This document shows positions 23,344 through 33,833 of a DNA stretch of 64,000 nucleotides, one piece after another (position 1 is the stretch's first letter; each line of letters starts with the position of its first letter). The position numbers were made by a program, and so were the translations under genes. Source of the stretch: Cliona cf. orientalis (Eukaryota; Porifera; Demospongiae; Clionaida; Clionaidae); assembly GCA_963930775.1 (NCBI GenBank), contig OZ005704.1:3782001-3846000 (forward strand), read 5' to 3'. Below the pieces are notes generated by a model. That model worked only from the letters and a program-made list of their open reading frames with translations. It ran no database searches and was not told the DNA's origin.

Positions 23344-23687
23344 CAGGGGCGTAGCCAGGGGGGAGCACAGGGGGCATTTGCCCCCCCTTTTTTCCCAGAG
23401 TCATGTAATATTTATCACTTCTTACCGGATAAATACCAGCACCAAGTTGTTACAGTAGTCTTCAGAGTCAAAAATGATCACAGAAAGGCTGACTATAAAG
23501 CTATCTGTAAACAAACTTTCGAGCTATGCCTCGATCGAGTAGTGTCTGGACTCGAATCTCGAGCGTTTGATGAGTTCAAAGGGCAGAAAACAGAGCGCGT
23601 GATTTAATTAGTGGGTGTGGTTTCCGGCCTAAAAATTTTCGCGCACAATCTTGCCCCTTCTTTTCTAAAATCCTGGCTACGCCCCTG
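23344..23687. mobile_element. hAT-like MITE, 5-bp duplication AATAT
   Basis: CAGGGGCGTAGCCAGG and CCTGGCTACGCCCCTG form the ends, and AATAT is duplicated at 23339-23343 and 23688-23692. The interior begins with G/C runs (GGGGGCATTTGCCCCCCC) next to the left end, as in the two related MITEs at 46310-46688 and 59188-59482. The terminal CAGNGGCG and 5-bp duplication suggest a hAT-type transposase acting in trans. No coding sequence. Confidence 0.85.
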
Positions 23688-24276
23688 AATATGCTTCTGA
23701 TACAGAAGGTTTTCGTCACTACTTGGTTCTAAACAGCCTTATTTCAAGTTTGCCGGTCGGCCAGATTCAGGATCGTGATAACGAGGGGCGTGGCTTCATT
23801 CACAGGTCAATCTAGACGCTGGTTACTTGAGCTGTCTCAAGAACCCCGCTGATGCATGTTCAATAGTGTGTAATGCAAAAGAAGACATCCTAGCTAGCTA
23901 TCAAAAGACTGCCTTGGATTTGCACTTACAGGAGTGTTCAAGTTTGAACTCACGGTGTGTTCAGTGGGGTACCATAGCTGCCTAACTCAAAGGCTAAGAT
24001 CACACAAACATGCTGAATCAGTGGTGCACTTGCTTCCCTATAATATTATTGTTGGAGCACGGTTGGATGTAGCTAGGTCCAGAAAATACTTTTGAAGTAG
24101 TAGCTAGTTCCATGCATTTTGATATTAAACATTGAATAGGCAAACCGCTTGCCATGGTATAATAATATGTATAGTCTCATTCCCAGCCTCTGTCCCCATG
24201 AGATTAGTCAGCTAGATGGCATTGATGAAAATTAATGACAATCATGAACTACCACGCCCTGAGGGCACAAAAGAAG

Positions 24277-24678
24277 AACAGTAACAAGTATAAAAAACAA
24301 TTGAATAAAATTGAAGGATGAAGTATATGGATGGCAGTGCCAAAAAGTACACGAACAAGATTTGTAGGGGTAACGTATCACATCCACTATACATCCCTAC
24401 ACTTTTTTTTTGAGTAGCCGTGCATACACATAGTCTGGGGCACATGCATGCAGGAATGGAAAATTAATACTGTATACCCATGGATCAATATCAAAATATA
24501 GCAAAACTTTACATACTGAATCAGAAGTGTATGATATAAATTATCGAGAAAAGCAAGCGTAGGGATGTATAGTGGATGTGATACGTTATCCCTAGCTACA
24601 AATCTTGTTTGTGTATTTTTGGCACTGCCATCCCTACTTCATCCTTCAATTTTATTTAATTGTTTTTTTTATACTTAA
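24277..24678. mobile_element. foldback MITE, R1-tail family
   Basis: The arms at 24277-24415 and 24542-24678 are inverted and nearly complete, carrying ACAATTGAATAAAATTGAAG and its complement. In the upstream flank only short R1 fragments survive (GATGGCATTGATGAAAATTA), so the tail has outlasted or separated from the head here. Confidence 0.8.
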
Positions 24679-24952
24679 TTGTAGCATTCTAGAACAGATT
24701 TTGTCTAGTGTATGATTCCTCTACGCAAAAATCGATTAATCCATACCAATACGTGAAGAATGCATGATAGTTCTCACCTTGGGCCACTATGATATCTGGT
24801 ACAATGTTTTTACCATATTATTTGCTCAATCACATGCCACGGCTACTATTTATTTCATTGCCTGAGTTTATGCGGCATTTATTCAAGAGTGGCAACTATT
24901 CCGATCGAGAGTGGCATTTAATACCAGTAGCTGCCAGAGAGGCAATCCATAC

Positions 24953-25643
24953 GTGACCGGCTTTGGGATAACCCTCCGTAACGAAATATTTCTGAAAATC
25001 GAGTTTGATGTATGGTTTATAAGCTCTACTATAGAGCTAACCCGCGTTCAAGTTTTAGTCCGATTGCGTGCTTTGTTGTGGATCGAGATACGGCACTTTG
25101 TTTACGATCGCGCTACACCCCCAATAATCAAGAAATTGCGGTCTAAAGGCGTTGCTATGCATGTTTATGGCGTTTCCTCATGTATACTACATGTGAACCG
25201 GAAATCAATTAAATGGCACTGGTGGGGCTATTCGAAATGAATGTAAAGATCGAGCAAGGGTCGAATTTCGTTGTCAAAAATGACAGCCAATTGTTCTTTG
25301 ATGCCCAAGAAGCTTAAAAGGTGAGCTACCTTAATTACAGTAGTTCAATGGATCTAGCTGTATTTAGATAGCCCGCTGGTGGGAATTCTAATTAGTGCCC
25401 ATAGCAACGGGCTCCAGGTACGGCAGCTGTGCCGAATATGTGGGTCAAAATGAAGGCTTATTTTTGCCTTTGTATGGCACAACTCACCTCCGTACACAAC
25501 AGCAAAAGTTAGAAGAAGGGTTATTCGACATGTATATGATAAAATCTGGACTTTGACTAATTTCCACCTGAGCTATATTAAGAACGCACATTGTACATAT
25601 CATGCACGGATCCCTTACGGAGGGTTTTATCAAATCTGGTCAC
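24953..25643 (-). mobile_element. RD element, inverted copy
   Basis: The ends GTGACCGGCTTTGGG at 24953 and CAAATCTGGTCAC ending at 25643 are flanked by CATAC-like direct repeats. The inner arms share AACCCTCCGTAA. The interior matches the element at 15298-15932 in reverse, including a GCCAATTGTTCTTTGATGCC block. The 109-codon open frame across it at 24911-25240 starts outside the element and has no motif; I treat it as chance. Confidence 0.75.
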
Positions 25644-26279
25644 ACATACAGAAATGGTCAATCAATTGACACCACTGAAGTAGGAGGTTCTGGCCCCTTA
25701 TATAATTAACTGATGTAGAAAGTTAGAACTTGCTCTAAAAGGCTGCTAAGTATTTATCGTTAGTTTCTTGTACACAACAAGTCGTGAGGCTAACATGCTT
25801 CTCGAATAGTAGGCGTGGCATGGCTACTATTTGAGGCCACGCCTCAAGGAGGACAACCATTATTCAGTTCTTACAGAGGTGTGGCGACTGTTTGTGAGCA
25901 GCAACTAATCAAGAGTGGCATCTGATCAAGCGAATACGGTAGTTTTGTCTTGGAGGGTTCTTACATTAATTTTTATAACGGCATTATTATAGTCCTGCAT
26001 CAACATCTCCCCCCCCCCCAATTTTTGGGCCAGATATAACCCTGAATGACCATACTTGATGTATTGTAGTACCATATAGCCAGAAAGTTTGGCGATTTGG
26101 CAGTCTATATTACAACCACCAAATTACAATTCGCCTAAATTTCCTACCCGCATATATACTTATGGCAATTCCATACCAAACAACCAAATTTAAATCTGCT
26201 AATATTCTTGCAATAGCGATGTTGAACCGCCAAATTTATTTTCTGCCAATATTTCCGGCTATATGGCATATTATGACAG

Positions 26280-26662
26280 GCAATTCAACATCTACAAACA
26301 CTCGGCTCCATCTGAAGCTTCTGCTACTATTCCATTGCTAACTTCATTAATGGAAAGAATAAAGGAATTGTTAAAGAAATGGCCTGATCATCCTCTTCTA
26401 AATCAGGCATGTTTTAGTAGTTAGTGCACTTGTCTACCTGATGTAATAATTTACTTTGATATGGATTTAATGCAGTGAGTCCTGTTTCTCTCTCTCTCCT
26501 TCCTTGCACCCCCTTTCTTTCTCTGTACCTTAATTTCTACAATCATTCAATTTTCACACATCACAGATTTTAGTTGCTGTTAATAGTGTTCTGTCATTAG
26601 ATGTAACAGAGCCCTTGATGAAAATCCTTGGTGGTGTTGAGTACATTTTGAGAAGAGCTCAA
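26280..26662 (+). CDS. MDN1: midasin (MDN1) exons, cluster 2
   Basis: Two exons, 26280-26406 and 26567-26662. The first reads FNIYKHSAPSEASATIP, then LLTSLMERIKELLKKWPDHP and LLNQ; the second reads ILVAVNSVLSLDVTEP and LMKILGGVEYILRRAQ. The pattern of a WPDHP-type turn followed by an L-V-T-x-P-L-M-K helix and LE-LLRKAQ is characteristic of the midasin linker. The first exon ends CAG followed by GCATGT, so the intron is of the GC-AG class; a GT two bases later would put a stop in the next exon. The second exon ends at a consensus GTAAGT, and phase continues directly into 42142 after a 15.5-kb intron. Confidence 0.9.
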
Positions 26663-26835
26663 GTAAGTATCAGAAGTGGTTCATATCGTACATGTACATA
26701 AAACAATAGTGTAGACAATCATATATTCTGTAAGAATATTGCATTTTAATTACCAGGGAGGTGTGGGCGCATGATTATTCAGGGTGAGCCTGAGCGAGCC
26801 CCGAATACACGAGAAGCAGGAAACAGTTTTTATAT

Positions 26836-26858
26836 GTATATATATATATATATATATT
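26836..26858. repeat. TA microsatellite
   Basis: An AT dinucleotide run of about eleven units, just inside the 15.5-kb MDN1 intron. Confidence 0.85.
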
Positions 26859-26939
26859 CTTGTATGTTTGTGGGGTGATCATTTCAGTGAAGAGAGAATT
26901 AATTAAGATTTTAACGGTGTGTGCGTGTGTGCACATGAG

Positions 26940-27355
26940 ATCAATTCTTATGTGATCAAGTCCCCAGTGATCAATTCTTATAAGAGCAATTTTGTATGGT
27001 CTTTCCTCCTCGGTTGATATCGACAAATTGAGCCATTGCAAAAAAATGATACTGAGTGTGCATATTGACCTTTAGCAAGCACTAATTACTCAAAGACCAG
27101 GTCAAAATATAGAAAAGCTCACTACTCAATATCTATCAATATATGTTCACCTTTGGTAAGCTCTAGTTACTCAAAGATAGGATCACTGACATACCAGTGT
27201 GTGCATCGACATAGTATCTCAATACCTAGTTGATTTGAGGAGTTGAGTTGAATTCTTAAAGAGTTGATCCTATGAAAGTTTTATGGAAGTTAATTTCCTG
27301 ATAGTTGACTTCACGAAAAGTTGCTCTTATAAGAATTGATCACGTGGGAGGTGAT
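26940..27355. repeat. imperfect inverted repeat region
   Basis: GATCAATTCTTATAAGAGCAA at about 26968 is the inverse of TTGCTCTTATAAGAATTGATC at about 27320, and shorter GTTGAT/ATCAAC motifs recur between them. It is probably a decayed foldback element; the ends are not defined. Confidence 0.5.
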
Positions 27356-27659
27356 GTCACAAAAGTTGATCTCGTATGAGTAAATCATTTTAACTACACA
27401 TAGGTAATGGTCGACAAGCGCATGTATGTACACTCACACTGCACACTAACTGAATCATAACTTGGTAGATGATCTGTACCTGTGGGCAAAGGCATGAAAC
27501 TGGAAAGGTGGGTGCTGGACCACGCTGGCAAGGCTCATGTCTACAATATCATCATTGATACTTCGAGCATGATGGTGACTGCATGGAGACTTGTCCCCTG
27601 GCTCAGTTCAGCCTGGTACTTGGACTCATGATGGTCATGACGTGTAGACTGGAGTACGC

Positions 27660-27850
27660 TACCGTAGATCTGGAAATTTTCGTGTACAGAAACTTTCGTA
27701 TGATTAATTTTCGTGTAAAAATATTTTCGTAGGAACGACCCCTTACCGCATTAGCGTTAATAGTGCATACTAATTTTCGTAAGATTAATTTTCGTAGCCG
27801 CCACCGACTACGAAAATATTTTTACAACGAAAATTTCCAGATTTACGGTA
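27660..27850. mobile_element. 191-bp MITE, TACCGTA ends
   Basis: TACCGTAGATCTGGAAATTT at the left pairs with AAATTTCCAGATTTACGGTA at the right. Inside, the motif ATTTTCGT recurs several times on both strands, making the whole element strongly self-complementary. TA at the termini suggests a mariner-type target. Confidence 0.8.
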
Positions 27851-28529
27851 TCTATTAATATAGGTGATCAACCTCATTGGACTACTAGCAGTCTATGATA
27901 CCTTCACTCTTGTGGTAGCTTCTTAGACTGGAACCAGGCCACTATTCATGGAACTGAATTACTCTGGGGCTGACTGACATGTACGGGGACTAGCCCAGTG
28001 TTCTCGCTAAAGCGCGGTTGAGCGGCGCCCCGCCGCGCTATAGAACGCGAAAGGGGGTGGGGCTCTAATGTAATGATCCTGCATACAAGCAATAGCAGTA
28101 GTACTGGAGCATTTGCTAGACAGTGCTAAGTGTGCAGTACAAGTACACAACCACAAATACTTAGCTGTACTAACCACTAGTAGTGGGCTTGTGTAAACTT
28201 GCTGCCCACTACACATGAGCTGCTGTGTATATAGCCAAGCTGTAGACAGTATGATTTTTAACTATATCTACTTGATTTGCAATAATAGTTAAAGGTAATA
28301 ATCCTTCCCCCTGCTCTATAAAAAAGTTCTGGCTAGAACACTGTAGCCCCAAGCCGCTGATACATCTGATGGTAGTCTGTAATATGAGCAACGCAAAGGC
28401 TCGCCCCACACATAGTTTTCATTACCACTAGTTGAATATAGTGATGAAAAGGAAAATTATTTTGCCGTTTAGAGCAAGTCCAACAAGTTTATTGTTGGTC
28501 TTAGCTACCGGTTGTTGCTATCAGTAACA

Positions 28530-30345
28530 ATAGTTATCACACAGCTACTGAGTTGATTATTGTGCCAGACCTTATGGGGGTACTCAGGCCCCCTGAACCT
28601 CTTACTAGACACACCTTTGATGGACGGAGGAGAATATGAAGAGAAGATACAGGCAATGCTGGAGGACGGCACATATAAGAAGTTGAAAGTGTGGAGAGGA
28701 TGGTAACAAAGATGCTCAGGGAGTCTGCTATGTCACCAGACAGTACCTGCAACCCCACTGCTCAACACCACTCCAGCTGTACAGACTCCCGTAGGTCGAG
28801 TATCCCACTCAGACCAATTGTCTTAACGATTGGCTCACCAGTGTACCAGCTGTCCAAGCTGCTCGCCAAGATCCTCATCCCCCTTAGAAGCAAAATAGAA
28901 TCTTACATCCTACATCAATAACTCCGCCGATTTTGCTATGAAGATACATGACACCGCGATGAACAAGAGGGTCAAACTGGTCTGCTTTGATGTGGTAAGC
29001 CTGTTCATGAGAGTCCCAGTAGCTGAAACAATTGAAGTAATATCCACTATTTGCTGGAAGATGAAACACTGGACGAGAGAACGGTGCTCCCACATAAAGA
29101 AGTTTGCAGTCTCACAACCATGTGCCTCAAATTGACGTATTTCTAGTTTGGAGAATTGTTTTACAAATAGCTGGATGGGGTTGCCATGGGATCACCACTG
29201 TCTCCAATAGTGGCCAACATCTACATAGAGGATCTGAAAATGAAGGCCTTGAATTCCAACATACAGAGGAATGTGGATATGACACCTTCGTGATCTCGCC
29301 ATTGACGACACACCACTAAGCAACTTCCACCAACACGTGAACAAGCAGAATTTGGCAATGCAGTTCACCATCAAAGAGGAGGCAGACAGAAGGATCCCCT
29401 TTCTGGATGTCTTGGTGATCAGGGAGCTAAACACTTTGGTATATCGCAAACCAATACACCCAAATAGGTACATAAACTTCGATTCACATCATCATCCAAG
29501 AGTGCTGAAAGGAGTAATCCAATTCTCGAGAGGGTCTGTGATGGGAGCTGAAACAGGAAAGTTGGGACATTTAAAGAGAGTCTTGATAGCAAACAGCTGC
29601 CTGAACCCACTCACCAGGCACACCCTAAACCAATCCTCAAACAATAGTAGCACACAGGAACCATCGGAGATAGAGGAGAAGAAAAACTGCTGCTCCTCCT
29701 TTGGAGTAATTGAAAAGATTGATAGTCTGTGCACCTCTCGGAGTCATATCAGTGTTCATATCACACAATACCTTGAGACAACTGCTCATGAGAGTCAAAT
29801 TGAAGACACCGAATGACCAAAAGCGATGTGTAGTATATGAAGTACCCTGTGCAGACAGCAACAGTGTCTACATCAGCGGGACGGGAAAGAAGGAACCTTA
29901 GGACAAGATTAAAGGAGTACAAATATGCAGTCAAGAGACAAGATGAGAAGAACAGGATTAGCGGTACACACACTGAAAAGTGTGTACAAGGTGGACTGGG
30001 AAGCAGCCAGAATCAGGATGCGCAAGGAACACTGGACCAAGAGCAAAGTACTAGAGTCAATACTCATAGTGGAGAGCAACGACACCACCAACCTAGATGC
30101 TGGGCTGAACTTGAACCCAGTCTGGAGATCACTCTTCAGGACTCACAGCCCTATAAAGATACACCCGCGAACAATCCCAACTAGTTAGCACCACCCCTCT
30201 GTCATTTTCATGCTGCAATTTTCCCTAAACAATCCATTTATCAATACATACTAGCTCTTGCAATTTCGACATTCACGGACCGAAACATCTCATCAGTTTT
30301 TGAGTACTTTGAGAGAAAGTTCACCAGTATCAATGAACTTGATAC
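28530..30345 (+). pseudogene. Penelope-like element, decayed RT plus GIY-YIG endonuclease
   Basis: The coding remnants run left to right through several frames. VTKMLRESAMSPDS and IPLRPIVLTIGSPVYQLSK (28700-28860) are the N-terminal RT blocks. VCFDVVSLFMRVPV (about 28975-29020) is the first catalytic block. GVAMGSPLSPIVANIYIED (about 29178-29235) is the palm motif. GYDTFVI at 29275-29295 stands where a YVDD box is expected. FLDVLVIRELNTLVYRKP (about 29400-29455) is the post-catalytic block. VVYEVPCADSNSVYISGTG (about 29828-29884), LKEYKYAVKRQD and TTNLDAGLNLNPVW follow the Penelope GIY-YIG endonuclease pattern. Stops and frameshifts separate the blocks, and two residues of the catalytic box are lost, so it cannot be active. 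It lies inside the 15.5-kb MDN1 intron, in the same orientation. Confidence 0.85.
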
Positions 30346-30419
30346 GAACACGTAATGATGAGCCTCTACAACATTTGAGCCAAAAATAAATAAGTATATA
30401 GGTTATGTACCGAGGTGCA

Positions 30420-30484
30420 GGTCTCTACGCTATTTACACAACCGAGGGCCGAAGGCCCGAGGCTGTGTAAATCGCGTAGAGACC
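30420..30484. repeat. strong hairpin (arms GGTCTCTACGC/GCGTAGAGACC)
   Basis: The outer arm GGTCTCTACGC, inner ATTTACACA and a GGGCC/GGCCC loop region give an almost perfect stem over 65 bp. A related hairpin with ACGCGATTTACACAGCC is at 61125-61177, and weaker relatives with AAATCACGTAGAAACC are at 1-45 and about 43980-44080, so this is a small dispersed palindromic repeat. Confidence 0.7.
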
Positions 30485-30947
30485 GAACCGAGGTATATAA
30501 CGGACTTGTACCATGGGCTACGTGGCCCTGACAACGCATCTTCATGGTAGCAACGACAGTGCTGGCTATAAAAATCGGCTCGAGCAGCACCCAGCAACAC
30601 AGCAAAATATAAAATTTTGAATCATCATGACCGTGAAAGCCGTCTAGTATTTAATACATCTACCGTCAGCTCATGGCCAGGCCTTCAAGAAGGCTAAGAT
30701 GCTTCGAACTTTCACAGCAATGGCTTTCTTGTTGGCCAGTGCAGTACTAAACTTCATAAAATGTGCCTTCCTAGCCAATATCTTACTCGAGCTCCGAGAT
30801 TCGCCAACTCAGCATCCAGTTACTCTGCCCACTTATGGCAATTAACCTTCAACCTCAGCAGTAGTACATACTCATGATAGTACTATCACAACGTAATTGC
30901 GTAGTAGCAGTGCAGTCCTACTAGTGTGCCCTGAGGTAGTTATCAGA

Positions 30948-30986
30948 CCTTGTATATAAATACAAGGTTTGATAAGTGCATGATTT
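30948..30986. repeat. short palindrome
   Basis: TTATCAGACCTTGTAT is followed after four bases by its near-perfect inverse ATACAAGGTTTGATAA. The surrounding sequence is AT-rich and non-coding. Confidence 0.65.
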
Positions 30987-31071
30987 ATCAACCTCATATG
31001 GAGAAATCTGATTGGTCAGAATTTACAACCATGGTACGATAGGAAATATCCATCTGTAAGCTAGCAGTAAC

Positions 31072-31235
31072 ATAAAGCACTAAAGCAAGAGGGGTAGTGA
31101 TGGAAAGCTAACGCTAGGAGACATTCGATACCACATCATTATTTAAGGCAAAATGTGATGTAGGGATGTCTCCTAGTATTAGTTTTTCATCACTACCACT
31201 CTCTTGTTTTAGTTTCAAATCTTTTGTTACTGCCA
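31072..31235. mobile_element. small MITE
   Basis: The inverted arms carry GCAAGAGGGGTAGTGATGGA and GCTAGGAGACAT, answered by ATGTCTCCTAGTATTAG and CATCACTACCACTCTCTTG. The ends and target duplication are not certain. Confidence 0.6.
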
Positions 31236-31239
31236 CCCC

Positions 31240-31690
31240 TACTAATGCTCCACTGGATTGATCATGGATATGAAGGCACAAAGCTTGAGGAGCAGTAATG
31301 TACTGTTCCTCGAGCGCGGCTTCTCAGCATTTGGCATAATGCCAGCTCAGACAGTAACCTCAGTGAAGAAGATCATAAAATTTTGGTAGCTGCATGCTGC
31401 CAATAATGAAACTAGAACCCTAGTTTTCTCCCTAAATAGAAGTATCTCATCGCTACTTGGGCTGCCTAAAGCAGGCTTCCTTGTTAGCCTGATTCATCAC
31501 ATGGGCATAGGAACGCAAGTTACGAGGGGCATAGCTATGAATTTTGCATGCACATGTGAACTTCAGCACCTCCCATCTTCTACTTACTTACACTAGACCA
31601 TTGTACAGTTGAATAAGGAAGCCATGTAAGATGGCATTGATAAATTACACTCAGAGCAATGAAAAAGAACAGAGACAAGTATAAATTACA
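31240..31690 (+). repeat. R1 repeat, middle part only
   Basis: It contains GATCATGGATATGAAGGC, GAGGAGCAGTAA, GTTTTCTCCCTAAAT and GATGGCATTGATAAATTACA in the order seen in other R1 copies. Both the palindromic head and the foldback tail are missing; a tandem-repeat array begins where the tail would be. Confidence 0.65.
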
Positions 31691-33015
31691 CACTAATTAC
31701 TCACTAAGTAGAAAATAAAAATTCACGGGGGGTTTGGGGGAGATATAATTTCTACATGGGCACGCAGAATGGGTCGAAACTAGATATTTGACCTTGGGAA
31801 ATTTTGATTTGCACCTTGGAATTAAAGTTATGGCCCTTTGAAGTTACCCCGTATGTTTGCATAGGAAAGCCATGCATTTGAATTTTTTTCCACCCATGTG
31901 CTACGTGAGGGGCGGGGCTGAACGTGTGCATAAGCGTGATGACCTTGACCAACTTTCAGTCTACACTAAGGTGCCTGATTTATCAGAAGAAGGAAGTTGT
32001 TAAATATTCATAGCTGGCGCACCACAGTGCATCACACATTGTAATTGTGGTTACCTCATGCGGACTACTCCCCATATATTTCTATAGACAAAGGGCGCGG
32101 GCCCCAGTGCTACACATAGAAGCCAGGCTGTTCAATGAACTTTTTCTGTATTTCCAAGGCTGAATTCATTCTCAGAATGTTTACACAGTATCAATTCCAT
32201 GCCACTAATTGACTCCATTACTGATTTTCACAAAATTCAAAGTTCATTCCAGACAGCAATTTGTCCACAGTCAGCAGACAAGATGGCTCACTACAAAGAA
32301 TCCATTTTCCACGAAGAGTTTTTGCTTGGACTGTAGCTAGTACTAGTACGTACTAAAGTTTAGCCTGACTTGTATTTAATAGCTTAGCAATTGGATAGAA
32401 GTCTGTCTAAAATCATGAATTATTCGTTCTTTTAAGGTGTGTTTGGTGTTTATCAGGTAAGTCCAGTACTCTCCAGATTGTACATGAAAATAGTTCTGAT
32501 ACTTGCCTGTTTGTAAACCAGGGCCTAGAGGTACAGCCTGCCCATGCATTACTGATTTGCACTAAATTCAAAGTCTGTCCTAGCCAGGCACGGGTTGACC
32601 ACTGTGGCTGCCATTGTCACTAGTAAAGACTACACTTAGCGTGTCCAACGAATGTAGCAAAGTTTTGAAAACGGGTACGGGGACGCCACAGGCATAAAGA
32701 GCAACCTTAGAGCAGCCGAAAAATATCCATATTGTTGGGGTTCTACTCTAATATCGTTCCACTGTAGCCTTTTGAAGTTGCTCACTACTGTCTCTCTTTT
32801 TGCTCCCAGCACTGTACTACAGGGACGGCACCATACAAGCCACAATTATGTTTAATACAAACTATACATGTCTGGTGGTGAAAACAAAGGTTTACACTGG
32901 TACACACACAATATGTCAGTACATATGTACATTCACAATTAATACATACAAGCTATACACTGAAATAATATGTCAGTACATACACAATACAATGTCATAC
33001 AAGCTGTAGCACCAT

Positions 33016-33799
33016 TCACACATGTGTAAGGAATTTCAGGTCATTTTTGCTGTAGTCTTCCAATAGTTCAAATTCACATATCTCATCCTCTCCAAAGTAC
33101 ACTACTTCAAATGTTTGAGCATCAGAGAGATGACCGATATCAAGTCCCTCGAACCTGTGTTGAATGCGTGTTCCAATCAGCAGCCTTGGGTTGGCTACAA
33201 TTTGCTGTATTGTTGGAGGTTCCTTTGCTGAACTGATTAACTTGCAGGGGTTATCCAATAGCTTCTGAGATGAAAACTGCTTCTTTGCTTTTGAAAACTG
33301 AAAAACAGATCTGTCAGCATACTCTTGACACAAAATTATCTCCCTGAACTTTAGCTGATCTTTGAGAGCTGCCTTCTTTTGGGTTTCATTTGATAGTGTA
33401 GATAAATTGGTTATAGCATCTTCTGCTGACATCCAAAAGCCATTATGCGATATTTTGGCACAGAGTGCTAGTTTTCGTTCCTCTTTTTGCCTTCTTTTCT
33501 TGGCCAATGCTTGTTCCTTCTCTTGAATAACGTTCTGTTGATAAACTAGAATGTCATTCTTACGCTGCTTGTAAAGCTGACGCTGGTCACGGCCAACCCT
33601 GATGCAGGCTTTGAACATCTTCTTCTTCTCTTGGTCGTCTTTAGATTTTAACCATTTGGCAGTTTGATTTTGATGGAACATTAGCATACTTTCAGCTGCA
33701 ATAGTAGAACAATTTCGCTTCTCTCTCATTATTCTGCATAAAAGAGAGCCAAGAACATGTGTAAATGAATTTCTATAGATGAGTTGTTTTTTTTTTTGT

Positions 33800-33833
<34 letters not shown>

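Noticed and set aside
24911..25240. 109-codon open frame on the + strand
   Set aside because: It starts outside and runs across the RD element, which has a non-coding relative at 15298-15932, and it has no motif or splice support.
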